A stretch of 64,000 nt of DNA from Fen-178 sp963722575 (GTDB lineage Bacteria; Acidobacteriota; Terriglobia; Bryobacterales; Bryobacteraceae). The notes beneath the pieces are model-generated. The model was not told where the DNA came from. It did no database searches and saw only the letters and a list, made by a program, of their open reading frames with translations. Each line of letters opens with the position of its first letter. Position 1 is the stretch's first letter. The position numbers and the translations under genes are program-made. Shown here in pieces: positions 42,487 to 53,500 of the stretch. The DNA is taken from positions 2,232,001-2,296,000 of the forward strand of contig CAVRNR010000022.1 of assembly GCA_963722575.1 (NCBI GenBank). The letters run 5' to 3'.

Positions 42487-43638
42487 ATGTCCCCCAAATC
42501 CATGCCGACGCGTTTGCCCGCCGAGCAGATTGCGGTGGGCCAGCGCTATCGCAAGGATTTGGGCGATTTGCGGTCCCTGGCGGCCAGCATTGAGGAGGTC
42601 GGCCTGCTTCACCCGATTGTGGTCACGCCACAGGGCCGGCTGATTGCGGGGCAGCGGCGGCTCAAGGCCTGTTTGCTGTTGGGCTGGGCCGAGGTGCCGG
42701 TTACCGTGGTTGACTTGCTGCAGGCCGCCCGCGGCGAGGCGCACGAGAATTTCGTGCGCAAGGACTTGCTGCCCAGCGAGATAGTGGCGCTGAAACGCGC
42801 CATCGAACCGCTGGAACGGCGCGAGGCACGGCAGCGCCAAGGAACCAAGACGGACCTCTGTCATCCCGCCACAGTGGCGGAAGGACAGGGGGACGCCCGC
42901 GACAAGATCGCCCGCTACCTGGGTGTCGGGCGGACGACCATCGAGAGGGCGGAAGCCGTGGTTGAGGCGGCCGAGGAAGAACCCGAAGAGTATGGCCACT
43001 TGGTTGAGCAGATGGATCGCAGCGGCAAGGTGGCCGGCGCCTACCGCAGGCTCACGGTTCTTAAACAGGCCAAGGGGCTTGAGGCCGCGGCTCCAGAACT
43101 CCCGACCGGCCCTTTCCAGGTGATTGTCGCCGATCCCCCCTGGCAGTATGACAGCGGCAACTCGCTGCCCTACCCCACGATGCCACTCGAAGACATCAAG
43201 GCCATGCCGGTGCGGGGCCTTGCCGACGAAAACGCCATCCTGTGGCTGTGGACCACCAACGCCCACCTGCCGGTTGCCTTCGATGTGGTTGCGGCCTGGG
43301 GCTTTGAGTACAAGACGCTGCTGACCTGGGTAAAGGACCGCATGGGCACCGGCGAGTGGCTGCGCGGCCAGACAGAGCACTGCATGTTGGCGGCGCGCGG
43401 CAAGCCAATTTTCCTGCATGGCAGCGATGGCACCGTTTTGGAAGCCGCGCGCCGGGAGCACTCGCGTAAGCCTGAGGAATTCTATGCCCTGGTGGAGAGG
43501 GTCTGCCCCGGCAGCCGGGTGGAGCTGTTTGCACGGCAGCAGCGGGAAGGGTGGCGCGCGTTCGGGAACGACACAAAGTTGTACTCAGGGGCTTCCAGCA
43601 GTGCCGAACTCGTATCCGTGCCAACCGGAAGCGAGTAG
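42487..43638 (+). CDS. ParB-domain + MT-A70 methyltransferase fusion
   Basis: A 383-residue fusion 3 bp after the previous stop. Residues about 10-130 form a ParB/sulfiredoxin-type N-terminal domain (GLLHPIVVTPQGRLIAGQRR at 39-58), with a helix-turn-helix-like segment KIARYLGVGRTTIERAE. Residues about 205-365 form an MT-A70 methyltransferase with catalytic DPPW (VIVADPPWQYD) and WLWTTNAHLP. ParB domains bind CTP or act as nucleases and mark plasmid loci; MT-A70 enzymes make N6-methyladenine. ParB plus a ThiF-type E1 in one cluster recalls the PRTRC plasmid cassette. Confidence 0.88.
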   Translation: MSPKSMPTRLPAEQIAVGQRYRKDLGDLRSLAASIEEVGLLHPIVVTPQGRLIAGQRRLKACLLLGWAEVPVTVVDLLQAARGEAHENFVRKDLLPSEIVALKRAIEPLERREARQRQGTKTDLCHPATVAEGQGDARDKIARYLGVGRTTIERAEAVVEAAEEEPEEYGHLVEQMDRSGKVAGAYRRLTVLKQAKGLEAAAPELPTGPFQVIVADPPWQYDSGNSLPYPTMPLEDIKAMPVRGLADENAILWLWTTNAHLPVAFDVVAAWGFEYKTLLTWVKDRMGTGEWLRGQTEHCMLAARGKPIFLHGSDGTVLEAARREHSRKPEEFYALVERVCPGSRVELFARQQREGWRAFGNDTKLYSGASSSAELVSVPTGSE

Positions 43639-43841
43639 CGCCCCGGTTTGCCCCTTCAAGTTTCAAGTCTCCGCCCGTCCTTGGACCCCGCGCCTTGGGG
43701 AACGCCTTTCCAGACATCAAAGTCCGTAAACCACACACCCCAAACGGGTTCGCCCCATACTAATAAACAAATCAATACGCATCATATAGCACTTGTTATA
43801 TTTTCCTTGCAATCATCTGTAAAATATAGTCAAATGTAGGC

Positions 43842-46800
43842 ATGACAGGGCAGGATATCAGACGCTTGCGGAGGGCGATGGGACTCACTCAGCAGGAACT
43901 GGCCGCAAAGCTCGGCGTCTCCTATGCCGCCGTGAACCGCTGGGAAAAAGGCCACAACATTCCACAGTCTGATCGGCTTACCCGAATCCGGGAACTGCAC
44001 GCTGAGCATTTGGAGACGAAAACCGGAGCGGCGGGCGCAATGGCTATATCCGAGGTTCTTCCGCAGTTGGATTTTGAGGGAGATCCCGAGGCCATCAAGC
44101 TGGTGGTTGACTCGTTCCGGCTTCGCAACGGGCATCTCTTCAACAAGGCTTACGGCCTTGAACTCTCCAGGGTGGTGCCCCTGCCGCATCAGCGGATCGC
44201 AGTTTACGAGAACCTGATTTCGCAATCACCGCTCCGTTTTCTGCTGGCCGACGATGCCGGCGCTGGCAAAACGATCATGACGGGGCTGTACATCCTGGAG
44301 ATGCTCAATCGGGGGCGGCTCAAGCGGGTCTTGATTTGCTGCCCGGCAGGGTTGGTATTTAACTGGCAGCGGGAACTTCGGTTCTTTTTCGAACTGAACT
44401 TCACCATTCTCCGGGGTTCTGACTTTAGGGATTGCGATCCGTTCTCCGAGCGAGATCTGCCCTTCGTCATCATCAGCGTGGACACCGCCGCCACGCCCGC
44501 AGTGCGCGAGAAGCTTGCCAACCGCGAAACCCCAGCCTTCGACTTGGTGGTCTTTGATGAAGCCCACAAGCTCTCCTGGTCGGACCCAAATCGAAAAGAC
44601 AGCAAGACGATGCGGTATCAGCTCGCCGAAGTCCTGTCGCGCCGCGTGCCAAACTTGCTGCTCCTCACGGCCACGCCCCACATGGGTAAGCCCTATCCGT
44701 ACTTCGCCATCTGGCGCCTGCTCGACTCAGCGGTCTTCTCCACGCCCGATGCCGTAGCCTCCATGCCGGAGGAAAAGCGGGCACGTCATTTCCTTCGCCG
44801 CCTCAAAGAAGAGATGATCACCTACGACGGCGAACCAATCTATAAGCCTCGCCTGGCACAGACCATCCCCGTATCGCTCACGCCCGAGGAGCGGAGCTTT
44901 TACGACGCGGCGACCGAATACATCCAGTGGAGCTACGAAAACAACAAAGCGCTTAACCGCAACGCGGCGGCCATGGTGGTCGCCATTTTGCAGCGCCGCC
45001 TAGCGAGTTCGACCTTTGCTTTGATGGAGTCCATGCGCCGCCTCAAGGAGAAGCGCCTTGCCCAACAGGATGCCGCCCAAGCTGCGGCGGCGGTCGACCT
45101 GGAGCGATTAGTTGCCCAGATCGATACGGCTACAGCCGATGACAGCGAGCCGACCGACGAAGGCGTGGAAAGCGATGAGCGTCTGGAAGAACAGGTCCTC
45201 GCTGCGGTGCGGCCGAAAACCGCCACGCAGGTTCAGCAAGAGCTGTTGCTGCTGGAGCGGGTTATGGACCTCTGCCGGCAGGTCAAAGAGGACGCGAAGT
45301 TCGCCAAGCTCCGCGAGTTGCTGGATTCGCCGGAGTACCACCGGGAGAAGGTAATTGTCTTTACCGAGCACCGCGATACGCTCGTCTATCTGCAAAGCCA
45401 GTTTGCCGCCATGGGCTACACCGACCAGGTCGCCCTCATTCATGGCGGCATGGATGCTTTCGAGCGCGAGCGCCAGCGCGCATTCTTTATGCCGCTGGAG
45501 CTTCGCTCTCAGCTGATTCGGTCCGAAGATCTGGCTCGACTTGACCCGCCGTCCAATAGCGCCAATCTCCTGCTGGCGACCGATGCCGCAGGCGAAGGCA
45601 TTAACCTCCAGTTTGCCTGGATCATGGTCAACTATGACATTCCTTGGAACCCGGCGAGGTTAGAGCAGCGCATGGGCCGACTCCATCGATTCGGGCAGAA
45701 GCATTCCGAGGTTCGGATTTTCAATCTGGTGGCGAAAGACACCCGAGAAGGTGATGTGCTGGCAGTGCTTCTGGATAAGCTTGATGAGGCACGCCGCGCG
45801 TTGAGTACGGACAAGGTTTTTGACGTGGTCGGCCAGCAACTACAGGAAAGTTCGATTCGTGACCTTTTGCTGGACACCCTGTTGCATCCCGAGTCGCAGC
45901 AATGGAAGAAACAGCTTGATGCCTGGCTCGCCACTCAGCGGCTGCGCGAGGCGGTTGAAAAGATGCGGCGGCAAGCATCCCGGTTTGGCGACGTGGGACG
46001 CCGGATTGGGCAACTGAAGTCGGAGATTGAGGTTGAGAGCTTGGCCCATCTGCTGCCCGCCTATGTTCAGAACTTCGTGGAAAAATGCGCCCAGCCGCTG
46101 GGTTTCTCCCTGACTGGCGACCTAAGCGAGGCCGCGCGAGTTGCCTTCAAGAGGGCGAATGCACCTTGGGTTCAGGCCCTCGCGCCCCGTCTCGTAGATG
46201 GTCTGCCCGAGTATCTTTCCGTGCGCCGGGACCCGCCACAAGGAAGCCTCACAGCAAACAGGGTTCATTTCCTGCGTCCTGGCGATCCGTTCTTTGAAGG
46301 CCTGTGTGACGAGGTCATCCGCCGATTCCGGGCGGACACTCTGCGGGGCGGAATCTTTCGCGACCCTACAGTGAAGAAGCCCTACGGCGTAGCCTTTTAT
46401 GTTTGCCAAATTGGTGAGCTTGCGGATTTGGCTGACGTGGACAGACGCTCAGGGACCAGGAATCTGCTCGACCGGCGGCTCCTGGCTGTCAGGTGGGATG
46501 AGGAAGGGCAGTTCGAATTGTGCGCGCCGAACCATCTGCTGGCTCTGCAAGCCGCTTCCAAGGCCAACTTGTGGAAAGCCAACCGGCTGCTTCGGGACCC
46601 CGAAGAACAAGTTGCCCGCTGTGACCGCCATGCCCGCGCGCTTGCGGAATCCCAATTCCTTAAGCAACTACGGAGCGCGCAGCGGGCGGAATCGGAGACC
46701 CGGCAGGAGGACCTGGCAAAAGGCTTTGACTTGCGCGCTGCCGAGCTGGCGGAGCAACGGGCGGAAGCAGCCCGAAAGTGCCGTGACGGCGACACGACGG

Positions 46801-47348
46801 CGCAGCTTCGCCTAGCTGAAATCAAGGCCCAGCAAACAGAGTTGCAGGAGGAACGAACCTCCGTGGTCCTGCGCGAGCAGCGGCGTTCGGACCTGCTGGA
46901 AGTGATTTCCTTCGAGCGGATCGCGGTGGGGTTAGTCATTCCCGACGACAGCGAGGAGGCCAAGGAGGGTTATGACGCCAACATTGAAGACATTGCCATC
47001 CGCGTGGCCCGGAACTTCGAAGTGGATCGGTACAACGCCCGCGTGATTGATGTTTCCGCGCCGCATCTGGCCAAAGGCTACGATCTGGAGAGCCACCGCG
47101 CAAACGGCGAAATTGTCGGCATCGAGGTCAAAGGCCGGGCAGACCGTGGCCAAATCCAGTTGACTGAAAACGAATGGCCCACCGCGATCAATGTGCGGGA
47201 TCGCTACTGGCTGTATGTGGTGGTGGACTGCGCGAAGAACCCGGTGCTTTACCGCGTCCAGGACCCGGCGTACAAGTTGGCGGTGAAGACGCGGCAGAGC
47301 TTTACCGTAAATTTCGGCGACATTCTCCGGGAAGCGGAGCAGGACTAG
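43842..47348 (+). CDS. XRE-SNF2 helicase with NOV_C (DUF3883) domain
   Basis: An 1168-residue protein. Residues 1-55 form an XRE helix-turn-helix (LRRAMGLTQQELAAKLGVSY). Residues about 110-640 form an SNF2/superfamily 2 ATPase with Walker A DDAGAGKT (137-144), DEAH box (239-242), LLTATPHMGKP, and motif VI near QRMGRLHRFGQ. A long middle follows, and residues about 1075-1150 form a NOV_C/DUF3883 domain (GYDLESHRANGEIVGIEVKG), which carries a PD-(D/E)XK-like GxD...ExK pattern. Related helicases without the XRE head occur in DISARM-like systems. The 203-bp AT-rich leader (43639-43841) should hold its promoter. The fused XRE domain may make it self-regulating. Confidence 0.88.
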   Translation: MTGQDIRRLRRAMGLTQQELAAKLGVSYAAVNRWEKGHNIPQSDRLTRIRELHAEHLETKTGAAGAMAISEVLPQLDFEGDPEAIKLVVDSFRLRNGHLFNKAYGLELSRVVPLPHQRIAVYENLISQSPLRFLLADDAGAGKTIMTGLYILEMLNRGRLKRVLICCPAGLVFNWQRELRFFFELNFTILRGSDFRDCDPFSERDLPFVIISVDTAATPAVREKLANRETPAFDLVVFDEAHKLSWSDPNRKDSKTMRYQLAEVLSRRVPNLLLLTATPHMGKPYPYFAIWRLLDSAVFSTPDAVASMPEEKRARHFLRRLKEEMITYDGEPIYKPRLAQTIPVSLTPEERSFYDAATEYIQWSYENNKALNRNAAAMVVAILQRRLASSTFALMESMRRLKEKRLAQQDAAQAAAAVDLERLVAQIDTATADDSEPTDEGVESDERLEEQVLAAVRPKTATQVQQELLLLERVMDLCRQVKEDAKFAKLRELLDSPEYHREKVIVFTEHRDTLVYLQSQFAAMGYTDQVALIHGGMDAFERERQRAFFMPLELRSQLIRSEDLARLDPPSNSANLLLATDAAGEGINLQFAWIMVNYDIPWNPARLEQRMGRLHRFGQKHSEVRIFNLVAKDTREGDVLAVLLDKLDEARRALSTDKVFDVVGQQLQESSIRDLLLDTLLHPESQQWKKQLDAWLATQRLREAVEKMRRQASRFGDVGRRIGQLKSEIEVESLAHLLPAYVQNFVEKCAQPLGFSLTGDLSEAARVAFKRANAPWVQALAPRLVDGLPEYLSVRRDPPQGSLTANRVHFLRPGDPFFEGLCDEVIRRFRADTLRGGIFRDPTVKKPYGVAFYVCQIGELADLADVDRRSGTRNLLDRRLLAVRWDEEGQFELCAPNHLLALQAASKANLWKANRLLRDPEEQVARCDRHARALAESQFLKQLRSAQRAESETRQEDLAKGFDLRAAELAEQRAEAARKCRDGDTTAQLRLAEIKAQQTELQEERTSVVLREQRRSDLLEVISFERIAVGLVIPDDSEEAKEGYDANIEDIAIRVARNFEVDRYNARVIDVSAPHLAKGYDLESHRANGEIVGIEVKGRADRGQIQLTENEWPTAINVRDRYWLYVVVDCAKNPVLYRVQDPAYKLAVKTRQSFTVNFGDILREAEQD

Positions 47349-47410
47349 CTGGCCATGCTCAGACACAGACAAAGCGACCCACCTAGGCGAAACGCTGAGA
47401 AAGCAAAAAC

Positions 47411-50400
47411 ATGAAAGACATCCCTCGTCTCATTGAAACTTTGATGCCGTTGGAGCAGGCCTCGATCCTGTCGCCCGTGGAGAAGTATGTGAGTTCCGGC
47501 GGGTATATCTCGACCTTTCACGTCTGGCCCGCGCGGAGGCCATTGGCGGCCTGCCGGGCCACGCTGCTGGCAACTCTGCTTCCCGATCCAAGCGATCCCG
47601 CCAGGCGGTCTGAACTGGTCAACGCAATCGGCGGCGAAGTGGAAATCAAGCAGCAGGAATCCGAAGATGACGACGGGAATTTGGTCGTAGAAGAAAAGCC
47701 TGTGGTCAAGGGCGGCGTGCTCCCCTGGAACACCGAAAACGGCCCGTTGCTTCAAAACCTCCGGGCTCAAATCCGCAAAGCGAACGGCGGCAAGGTGCCG
47801 CAGGTCTTCGACCCGTTTGCTGGCGGGGGAGCAATACCTCTTGAGGCCATGTGGCTCGGGTGCAACGTCTCCGCCTCTGATGTCAATGCCGTCGCTTGGC
47901 TACTGCTTAAAGGCACGCTGGAATATCCCCGAAGGTATGCGGGCAAGAAGTGGCCCCTTCCGGCCTTCGTGAGAGAGTGGGCGGACTTTCTGGAGGACTT
48001 CCATACTGGCGGAAAGCGTCGGCGCAAGCCTCGGCCCCACTTTACCGACCCTCTGCAGAATGCGTTTAAGGAAATGCTCGAAGGGGATCTTAGATGGCAG
48101 GTCAGGGCGTGGGGCCAATGGGTCTTGGAACGCGCCCGCGTGGATCTTGCGCGATACTACCCCGTCATCAACGGCCAGCCCACGGTTGCCTACCTCTGGG
48201 CGCGCACCGTGCGCGACATTCAGACCGAAGGCCGCATCCCGATTCTCAAGACCTTCATGCTGTGCCGGAAGAAGGGGAAGCGGGTTGCCCTCTTGCCCAT
48301 GCCGGATACAGCCAAGAAAGCCGTCACCTTCAAGCTCCTAACCGAGGAGAACCTTTCGACTGCCGAACGCCGTGCCCGTGTCATAGCGGATCATCCGAAC
48401 CTCAGCAAGTGGGGGGTCACCGAAGAAACACTGGAGGATTTCCTAAAGAAGGGCACCAAGAGCGATGCGGGCGTCTGGAGTCCTTTTGAGAAAGGACGGC
48501 CCGACCTCCTGGCCCTGACCATGAATGAGATCCGCGAACAAGGTCGGAGAGGCCTGGTTGGCGTGCAGATGACGGCCGTCTGCATTGACACCAAAGTTCC
48601 CGGCAAGAAGAAGACGGAAAAAGGCTATCGCGTACCGACCGAGGAAGATCTCGTCCTGGCTGATATTCAGGAAGAAGATATTGAGCAGGTTTTTGACGGC
48701 ATGCCCTATGGAGTCATTGACGAGCCGCTCCCGCCACAGGGTTCGTTGGGCTTTCGGGTACAGCTCTACGGCTTTTTGAACTGGCGTCAGCTATTCCTTC
48801 CCCGGCAGCTGCTGGCAGCGGGGATTTTTCTTAGGCACACGAGGGCCGCAATATCCGCCATCAAGGAGGCTGCGCCAGACTGTGCCGAGGCCATCGCCGC
48901 CTATCTGGCGATTGTCTTCACCAAGACCGTTGACTATATGAGCACCGAATGTCGCTGGCGTGATGATCACCAGAAAGTCGTGGGCACGATCGCGGGCTAC
49001 AAGTTGCCAATGGTCTGGGACTTTGCCGAGGCCAATCCCATCACGGACAGCGACCGGCTCTACACCGCCGCGATTCGAGCAGTGAGTGATGCTGTCGGCT
49101 TCTTTATGAAGCAATCCGCTGAGGCACCCGATGTGCCCCAAGTCCGGTGTGTAAGCAGTTTGGCCAGTCAGCTGGAAGGCCAGGATCTGTGCTTTACTGA
49201 TCCGCCGTACTACAACGCGATTCCCTATGCGGACCTCATGAACTTCTTCCGCATCTGGCAGAAGCGCATCTTGGGAGATTTCAATGCGGACTTCAAGGAA
49301 ATCTTTGAGCGGCCATCACCCACTTGGGATGAGAGCACCGAAGACGGGGAGCTAATCGACGACGATTCGCGCCATGGCGGCGATGCCGAGAAATCGCGCA
49401 AGACGTACGAAAAAGGGATGGCCAGGGCATTTGCAAAGGGCCTAGCCGCGCTGAAAGCTGATGGCCGCATGGTGGTGGTTTTCGCCAACAAGGAAGTTGA
49501 TGCATGGCAGAGCCTGATTGAGGCGCTGATTCAGTCCGGCGCCATGGTCACGGCCAGCTGGCCCATTCAGACGGAGATGACCAACAAGGTGACGCAGAAG
49601 CGGGCGAACCTCTCCACCTCGGTCTGGATCGTCTGCCGCAAACGCGACGAAGCGGCTCTGCCCGGCTGGGAAGATTCGGTGCTCGCTCGAATGCGCTCGA
49701 TTCTGTTCGATCCGCGCGAGGAACTCGGAAGCAAAAACATCCTACGCTACTTTTTCGATCTCAATGTGCGGGGGGCCGACTTCCTCTGGGCAGCACTGGG
49801 GCCGGCCTTGGCGGCATACAGCGAACATCCCTATGTGAAAAGAACTGGGGGTGGGTACCTGGATGTGAAGGACTTTTTGGACGAAGTCCGCAAACTGGTC
49901 CTGCACTTCTCCCTGGGGGCGCTTAAGGGCTTTGACGATCTGCAATCTGAGGCGGGCGCGGTCACCGTGGTGCTCGATCCGGTGACGCAGTATTACTTGC
50001 TGCACCGTGAGGCGTTTGGGTTTGAACCGGTGTTGGCGGGCGTCTGCATCCTCTATGCCAATGCCTGTGGCAAGACCGACCGCGAATTGCAGATGGTTTG
50101 GAATGTCATCGAGCAGGGCGGCAAGAAGAAGGGCAAACGCGCGGAGGCGTTGGCAGAGGAAGAAGAGGACGACGAGGGCGGCGAAATCTTAAACGCCAAC
50201 GCGAAAGCGGACAAGTACCGGCTGGTGGGTTGGGAGCAACGGGTCCGCGACGAACACCTTGGCGAGAACCGGGGGAACCACCCCGCGCCGCTAATCGACA
50301 AGCTCCACAGGTTGATGTACCTGCTTTTACAGAATCGAGGCAGCGATGTGCAATCAGCCTATAATCAGTGGGGCCTGAAGGGTGATCCGGCGTTCCCGCG

Positions 50401-50578
50401 CCTCCTTCAGGCCGTCCGGGAATTGGCCCTTGAGAGCCATAAGGCCGAAGAGCAGCGTTTGGTCGAGTCGCTCGCCAGCCAGCTCAAGATGAACCGCACC
50501 CTGGTTCTCAAGGATAATCAAGTCCGAGAAGCAGCTCTATTTGAATACGATGCAGTCGCAGATGAGGTGCAATCATGA
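47411..50578 (+). CDS. DUF1156 anti-phage-associated DNA methyltransferase
   Basis: A 1055-residue protein. The N-terminus has the DUF1156 signature (SSGGYISTFHVWPARRPLAA). An AdoMet motif VFDPFAGGGAIPLEAMWLGC lies near residue 132-151, and the catalytic motif FTDPPYYNAIPYADL is near 594-608. The large insert between the two is typical of this class. These giant methyltransferases cluster with DUF499 ATPases and SNF2 helicases in loci annotated as anti-phage. Its stop overlaps the DUF499 start by four bases (ATGA). Confidence 0.9.
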   Translation: MKDIPRLIETLMPLEQASILSPVEKYVSSGGYISTFHVWPARRPLAACRATLLATLLPDPSDPARRSELVNAIGGEVEIKQQESEDDDGNLVVEEKPVVKGGVLPWNTENGPLLQNLRAQIRKANGGKVPQVFDPFAGGGAIPLEAMWLGCNVSASDVNAVAWLLLKGTLEYPRRYAGKKWPLPAFVREWADFLEDFHTGGKRRRKPRPHFTDPLQNAFKEMLEGDLRWQVRAWGQWVLERARVDLARYYPVINGQPTVAYLWARTVRDIQTEGRIPILKTFMLCRKKGKRVALLPMPDTAKKAVTFKLLTEENLSTAERRARVIADHPNLSKWGVTEETLEDFLKKGTKSDAGVWSPFEKGRPDLLALTMNEIREQGRRGLVGVQMTAVCIDTKVPGKKKTEKGYRVPTEEDLVLADIQEEDIEQVFDGMPYGVIDEPLPPQGSLGFRVQLYGFLNWRQLFLPRQLLAAGIFLRHTRAAISAIKEAAPDCAEAIAAYLAIVFTKTVDYMSTECRWRDDHQKVVGTIAGYKLPMVWDFAEANPITDSDRLYTAAIRAVSDAVGFFMKQSAEAPDVPQVRCVSSLASQLEGQDLCFTDPPYYNAIPYADLMNFFRIWQKRILGDFNADFKEIFERPSPTWDESTEDGELIDDDSRHGGDAEKSRKTYEKGMARAFAKGLAALKADGRMVVVFANKEVDAWQSLIEALIQSGAMVTASWPIQTEMTNKVTQKRANLSTSVWIVCRKRDEAALPGWEDSVLARMRSILFDPREELGSKNILRYFFDLNVRGADFLWAALGPALAAYSEHPYVKRTGGGYLDVKDFLDEVRKLVLHFSLGALKGFDDLQSEAGAVTVVLDPVTQYYLLHREAFGFEPVLAGVCILYANACGKTDRELQMVWNVIEQGGKKKGKRAEALAEEEEDDEGGEILNANAKADKYRLVGWEQRVRDEHLGENRGNHPAPLIDKLHRLMYLLLQNRGSDVQSAYNQWGLKGDPAFPRLLQAVRELALESHKAEEQRLVESLASQLKMNRTLVLKDNQVREAALFEYDAVADEVQS

Positions 50579-53500
50579 GCAAGTCTAAGCCTTCAGTTAT
50601 CTTCCCCTGGAAGCAGGCCTGCGCCTTGCGGAAAGAGATCCGCGAGCGGCAATTGAAGCAGGAGAATTTCGCCGTTGACCTGTTTTTGATCGTCAACCGG
50701 CCTCCAAGCGGCGGGCCGTTCTACTGCGATCCTGACCAGTTCTTTGCCATTACTTACGCGACGGAGAACCTGCGAAAGTTCTGTTCCGGCGTCCTGGCGC
50801 GACTGGCCGGCCGGGCTGATGGCGTTAGCCTCGTCAACATCGCCCAGACTTTTGGCGGCGGCAAGACCCACGCGCTGGGCGCGCTCTATTATCTGTGTAC
50901 GCTCGGATCGGATCTCCCGAAACAGCACCCGGCGGTCGCGGAAATCCTTGCCGCTTCGAAATTGCCGGATGCGCCCCCTGCGCGGATCGCGGCGGTGTCA
51001 TTTGACAAGGTGGACTGGAAAGCAGGGGGCGTGGTCAAGTCGCCGGAGGGCGAGGCACGGAGTTTCCGGATGCCCTGGAACCTAATTGCCTGGCAGCTAC
51101 TGGGCAAGCGCGGCATTGAGATTCTCCAGCGCAATGAAGACGAGCCGGATTACTACGAGCCGCCCGCGCAATCCCTCTGGATGGAGGTTTTTGCCGAGGT
51201 TGAGAAGCAGGGCTTCGGCGCGCTCATTCTCTTGGATGAATTCCTGATGTGGGCGCATGGCGCGGCTTCGCCAGACCCTGACAGCACCCGGCAGGACAAG
51301 GGCCCGGTGTGGTATGACCGGCTGAAGAACTTCTTTCAGACGCTGGCTCAAGCTGCGGCTGGGTCGACCAAATCCTGCCTGGTGGTGTCGCTCTTGGCCA
51401 CGGACCCCGCCAAGCGGGATGACGTGGGAACCGAGATTCTCGCCCGTTGCAACGCGGGATTAAACCGCCAGGCCGACGTGCAAACGCCCGTGGACCGTGG
51501 CGATTTCGCAGAGCTTCTGCGCCGCCGCATGTTCGAATCCTTCCCGAAAGGAACCGCGGAGTCTGACAAGTATGTGACGGCCTTCTGGCATCGGTTCCAG
51601 GCGGTGGAACCGGCGCGGGCGAAGGTTCCGGACAGCAAGGACGCGATCATGGAAGCCTATCCGTTCCATCCCGACTTGCTTAACCGGCTGTTTGGGAAAT
51701 GGACCGAGTTGCGCCAGTTCCAGCGCACTCGCGGCATCCTGCAGACCTTCTCCATGGCGCTGCGCGAAGCCGAAAACTGGGACGAATCGCCACTTATCAG
51801 CACGCAGATTTTCTTGCCGGGACCGGGTGCCAGTGACGAAATCAGCCCCGCTCTGGAAAAGCTGGCCAATGACGCCATGAACTCCGTGGATCAGGTCAAC
51901 AAGCCAAACTGGCCGGGCAATCTGCGCACCGAGATGCCCAGGGCGCGCATCGCCCAGAAGAACACCACACTGACCGGGCGTGAGATCGAGGCTGCCTGCG
52001 CAGCAGCATTCGTGTTTTCGCAGCCCATCGGCGAGCAGGCGGAACTAAGCGAACTCCGCTGGCTTATCGGCGCAAGTTGTGATGTCCCGGCCATGCTCAA
52101 TACGGGACTGCTCGAATGGTCCAAGACTTCGTGGTATCTCGCCGAATGCGAGAGCACGGACCCAGCGAGCGGACTCCCGCGCTACTGGCGTTTGGGACCG
52201 AAACCGAACCTGAACCAGATGCACGACACCTACAAGCGCGGCGCCCTCAAGAACGCCCGCGCAAGGTTTGATGATCTGGTTAAGGAGTGCCGACCGCTTC
52301 GCGACGGCTGTCTCGAGGATGGCGTCTCTTTCCACCTTTTGCCAGCAGCGCCGGAGAAGGTGGGGGACGACACGACATTCCGCTTGGTGGTGCTGGGGGC
52401 GACCTACGCGGGCATTCCGGGCAGTGCGCCCAATGCCAACGCACTGGAGTTCCTCAGAACCCACGCCTCATCCACTGATCCGAGGCAGAACCAAAACGTC
52501 CTGCTCGTAGTCATCCCGAGCGCGGCGGGGCTGATCCAAGCAGAACAGGAGATCGCCTCGTGGATGGCCTGGGGTGATATCAAGAACTCGGGCACGTTCA
52601 AGGACCTGGAGCCGGAACAGAAAGAAACGGTGAAGCGCCGGGAGAAGGAAGCGCAGAAAGAAGCCCTGACCTTCGTCAAGAACGCGTTTGAACTTGTCAT
52701 CTACGTGGACAGCACCGGCAATGCCCAGCAGAAGAAGTTCACCATGGGCAACGAAGCCCTGTTCCCGACGTTGGCACGCGAAAAAGACCTTCGTATCTTT
52801 CGCGAGAAAATCAATCCGGAGACGTTGCTGCCCGGTGGACCGTTCAGCAAATGGCCGCCCAGCGATCCCAGCATCAAAGTCACCGACCTGTATGGCGCGT
52901 TCGGACGGTACCCCGACATGCCGAAGCTGGTAAATCGCCAGGTGGTCATCAGCACCATAGAGGAAGCCGTGCGGCGCGGGCTATTGGCCCTCCGATACCT
53001 GCCGCCGGGAGGCGGGGAAGACTGGTTCTGGCATTGCCCCATTGAAGGAGTGGTGGACTGGGCCGACTACTCCGAAGTATGGCTGCCCGGCAAGGCGGTC
53101 CTGACCAGAGTCCATCCAGCTGCGGTTCTGCCTGCAGCGCTCGCCGGACTTTGGCCCAGTGATGACGGCCCGGTAAAGCTTTCGTCCCTGTGCGCCTGGT
53201 TTGACGGGACGCGAGCCTTTGACGAAATCGCCCGCCCGGAGTATCCGCCCGAGAAGCGGCCCATCCCGAAAGCCGACTACAAGCTGGTGCATCAGGCCGT
53301 CGCCCAGGCGGTTGCCCGAGGAGAGATCTGGCTGGTTCTTGGGAACGACAGTGTGCTTGGCGAAAAGCCAAGCGATTTGCAGCTTGACCCCGATGCCAGC
53401 CTCTTCCGCCCGCCCACCAGGCTGCGGGCTATGGACCTGCTGCCGGGAGCGCTGCCTGCGGCGTGGAGCGGCAAACCGGAACAGACGACGGTTGGGCAAA

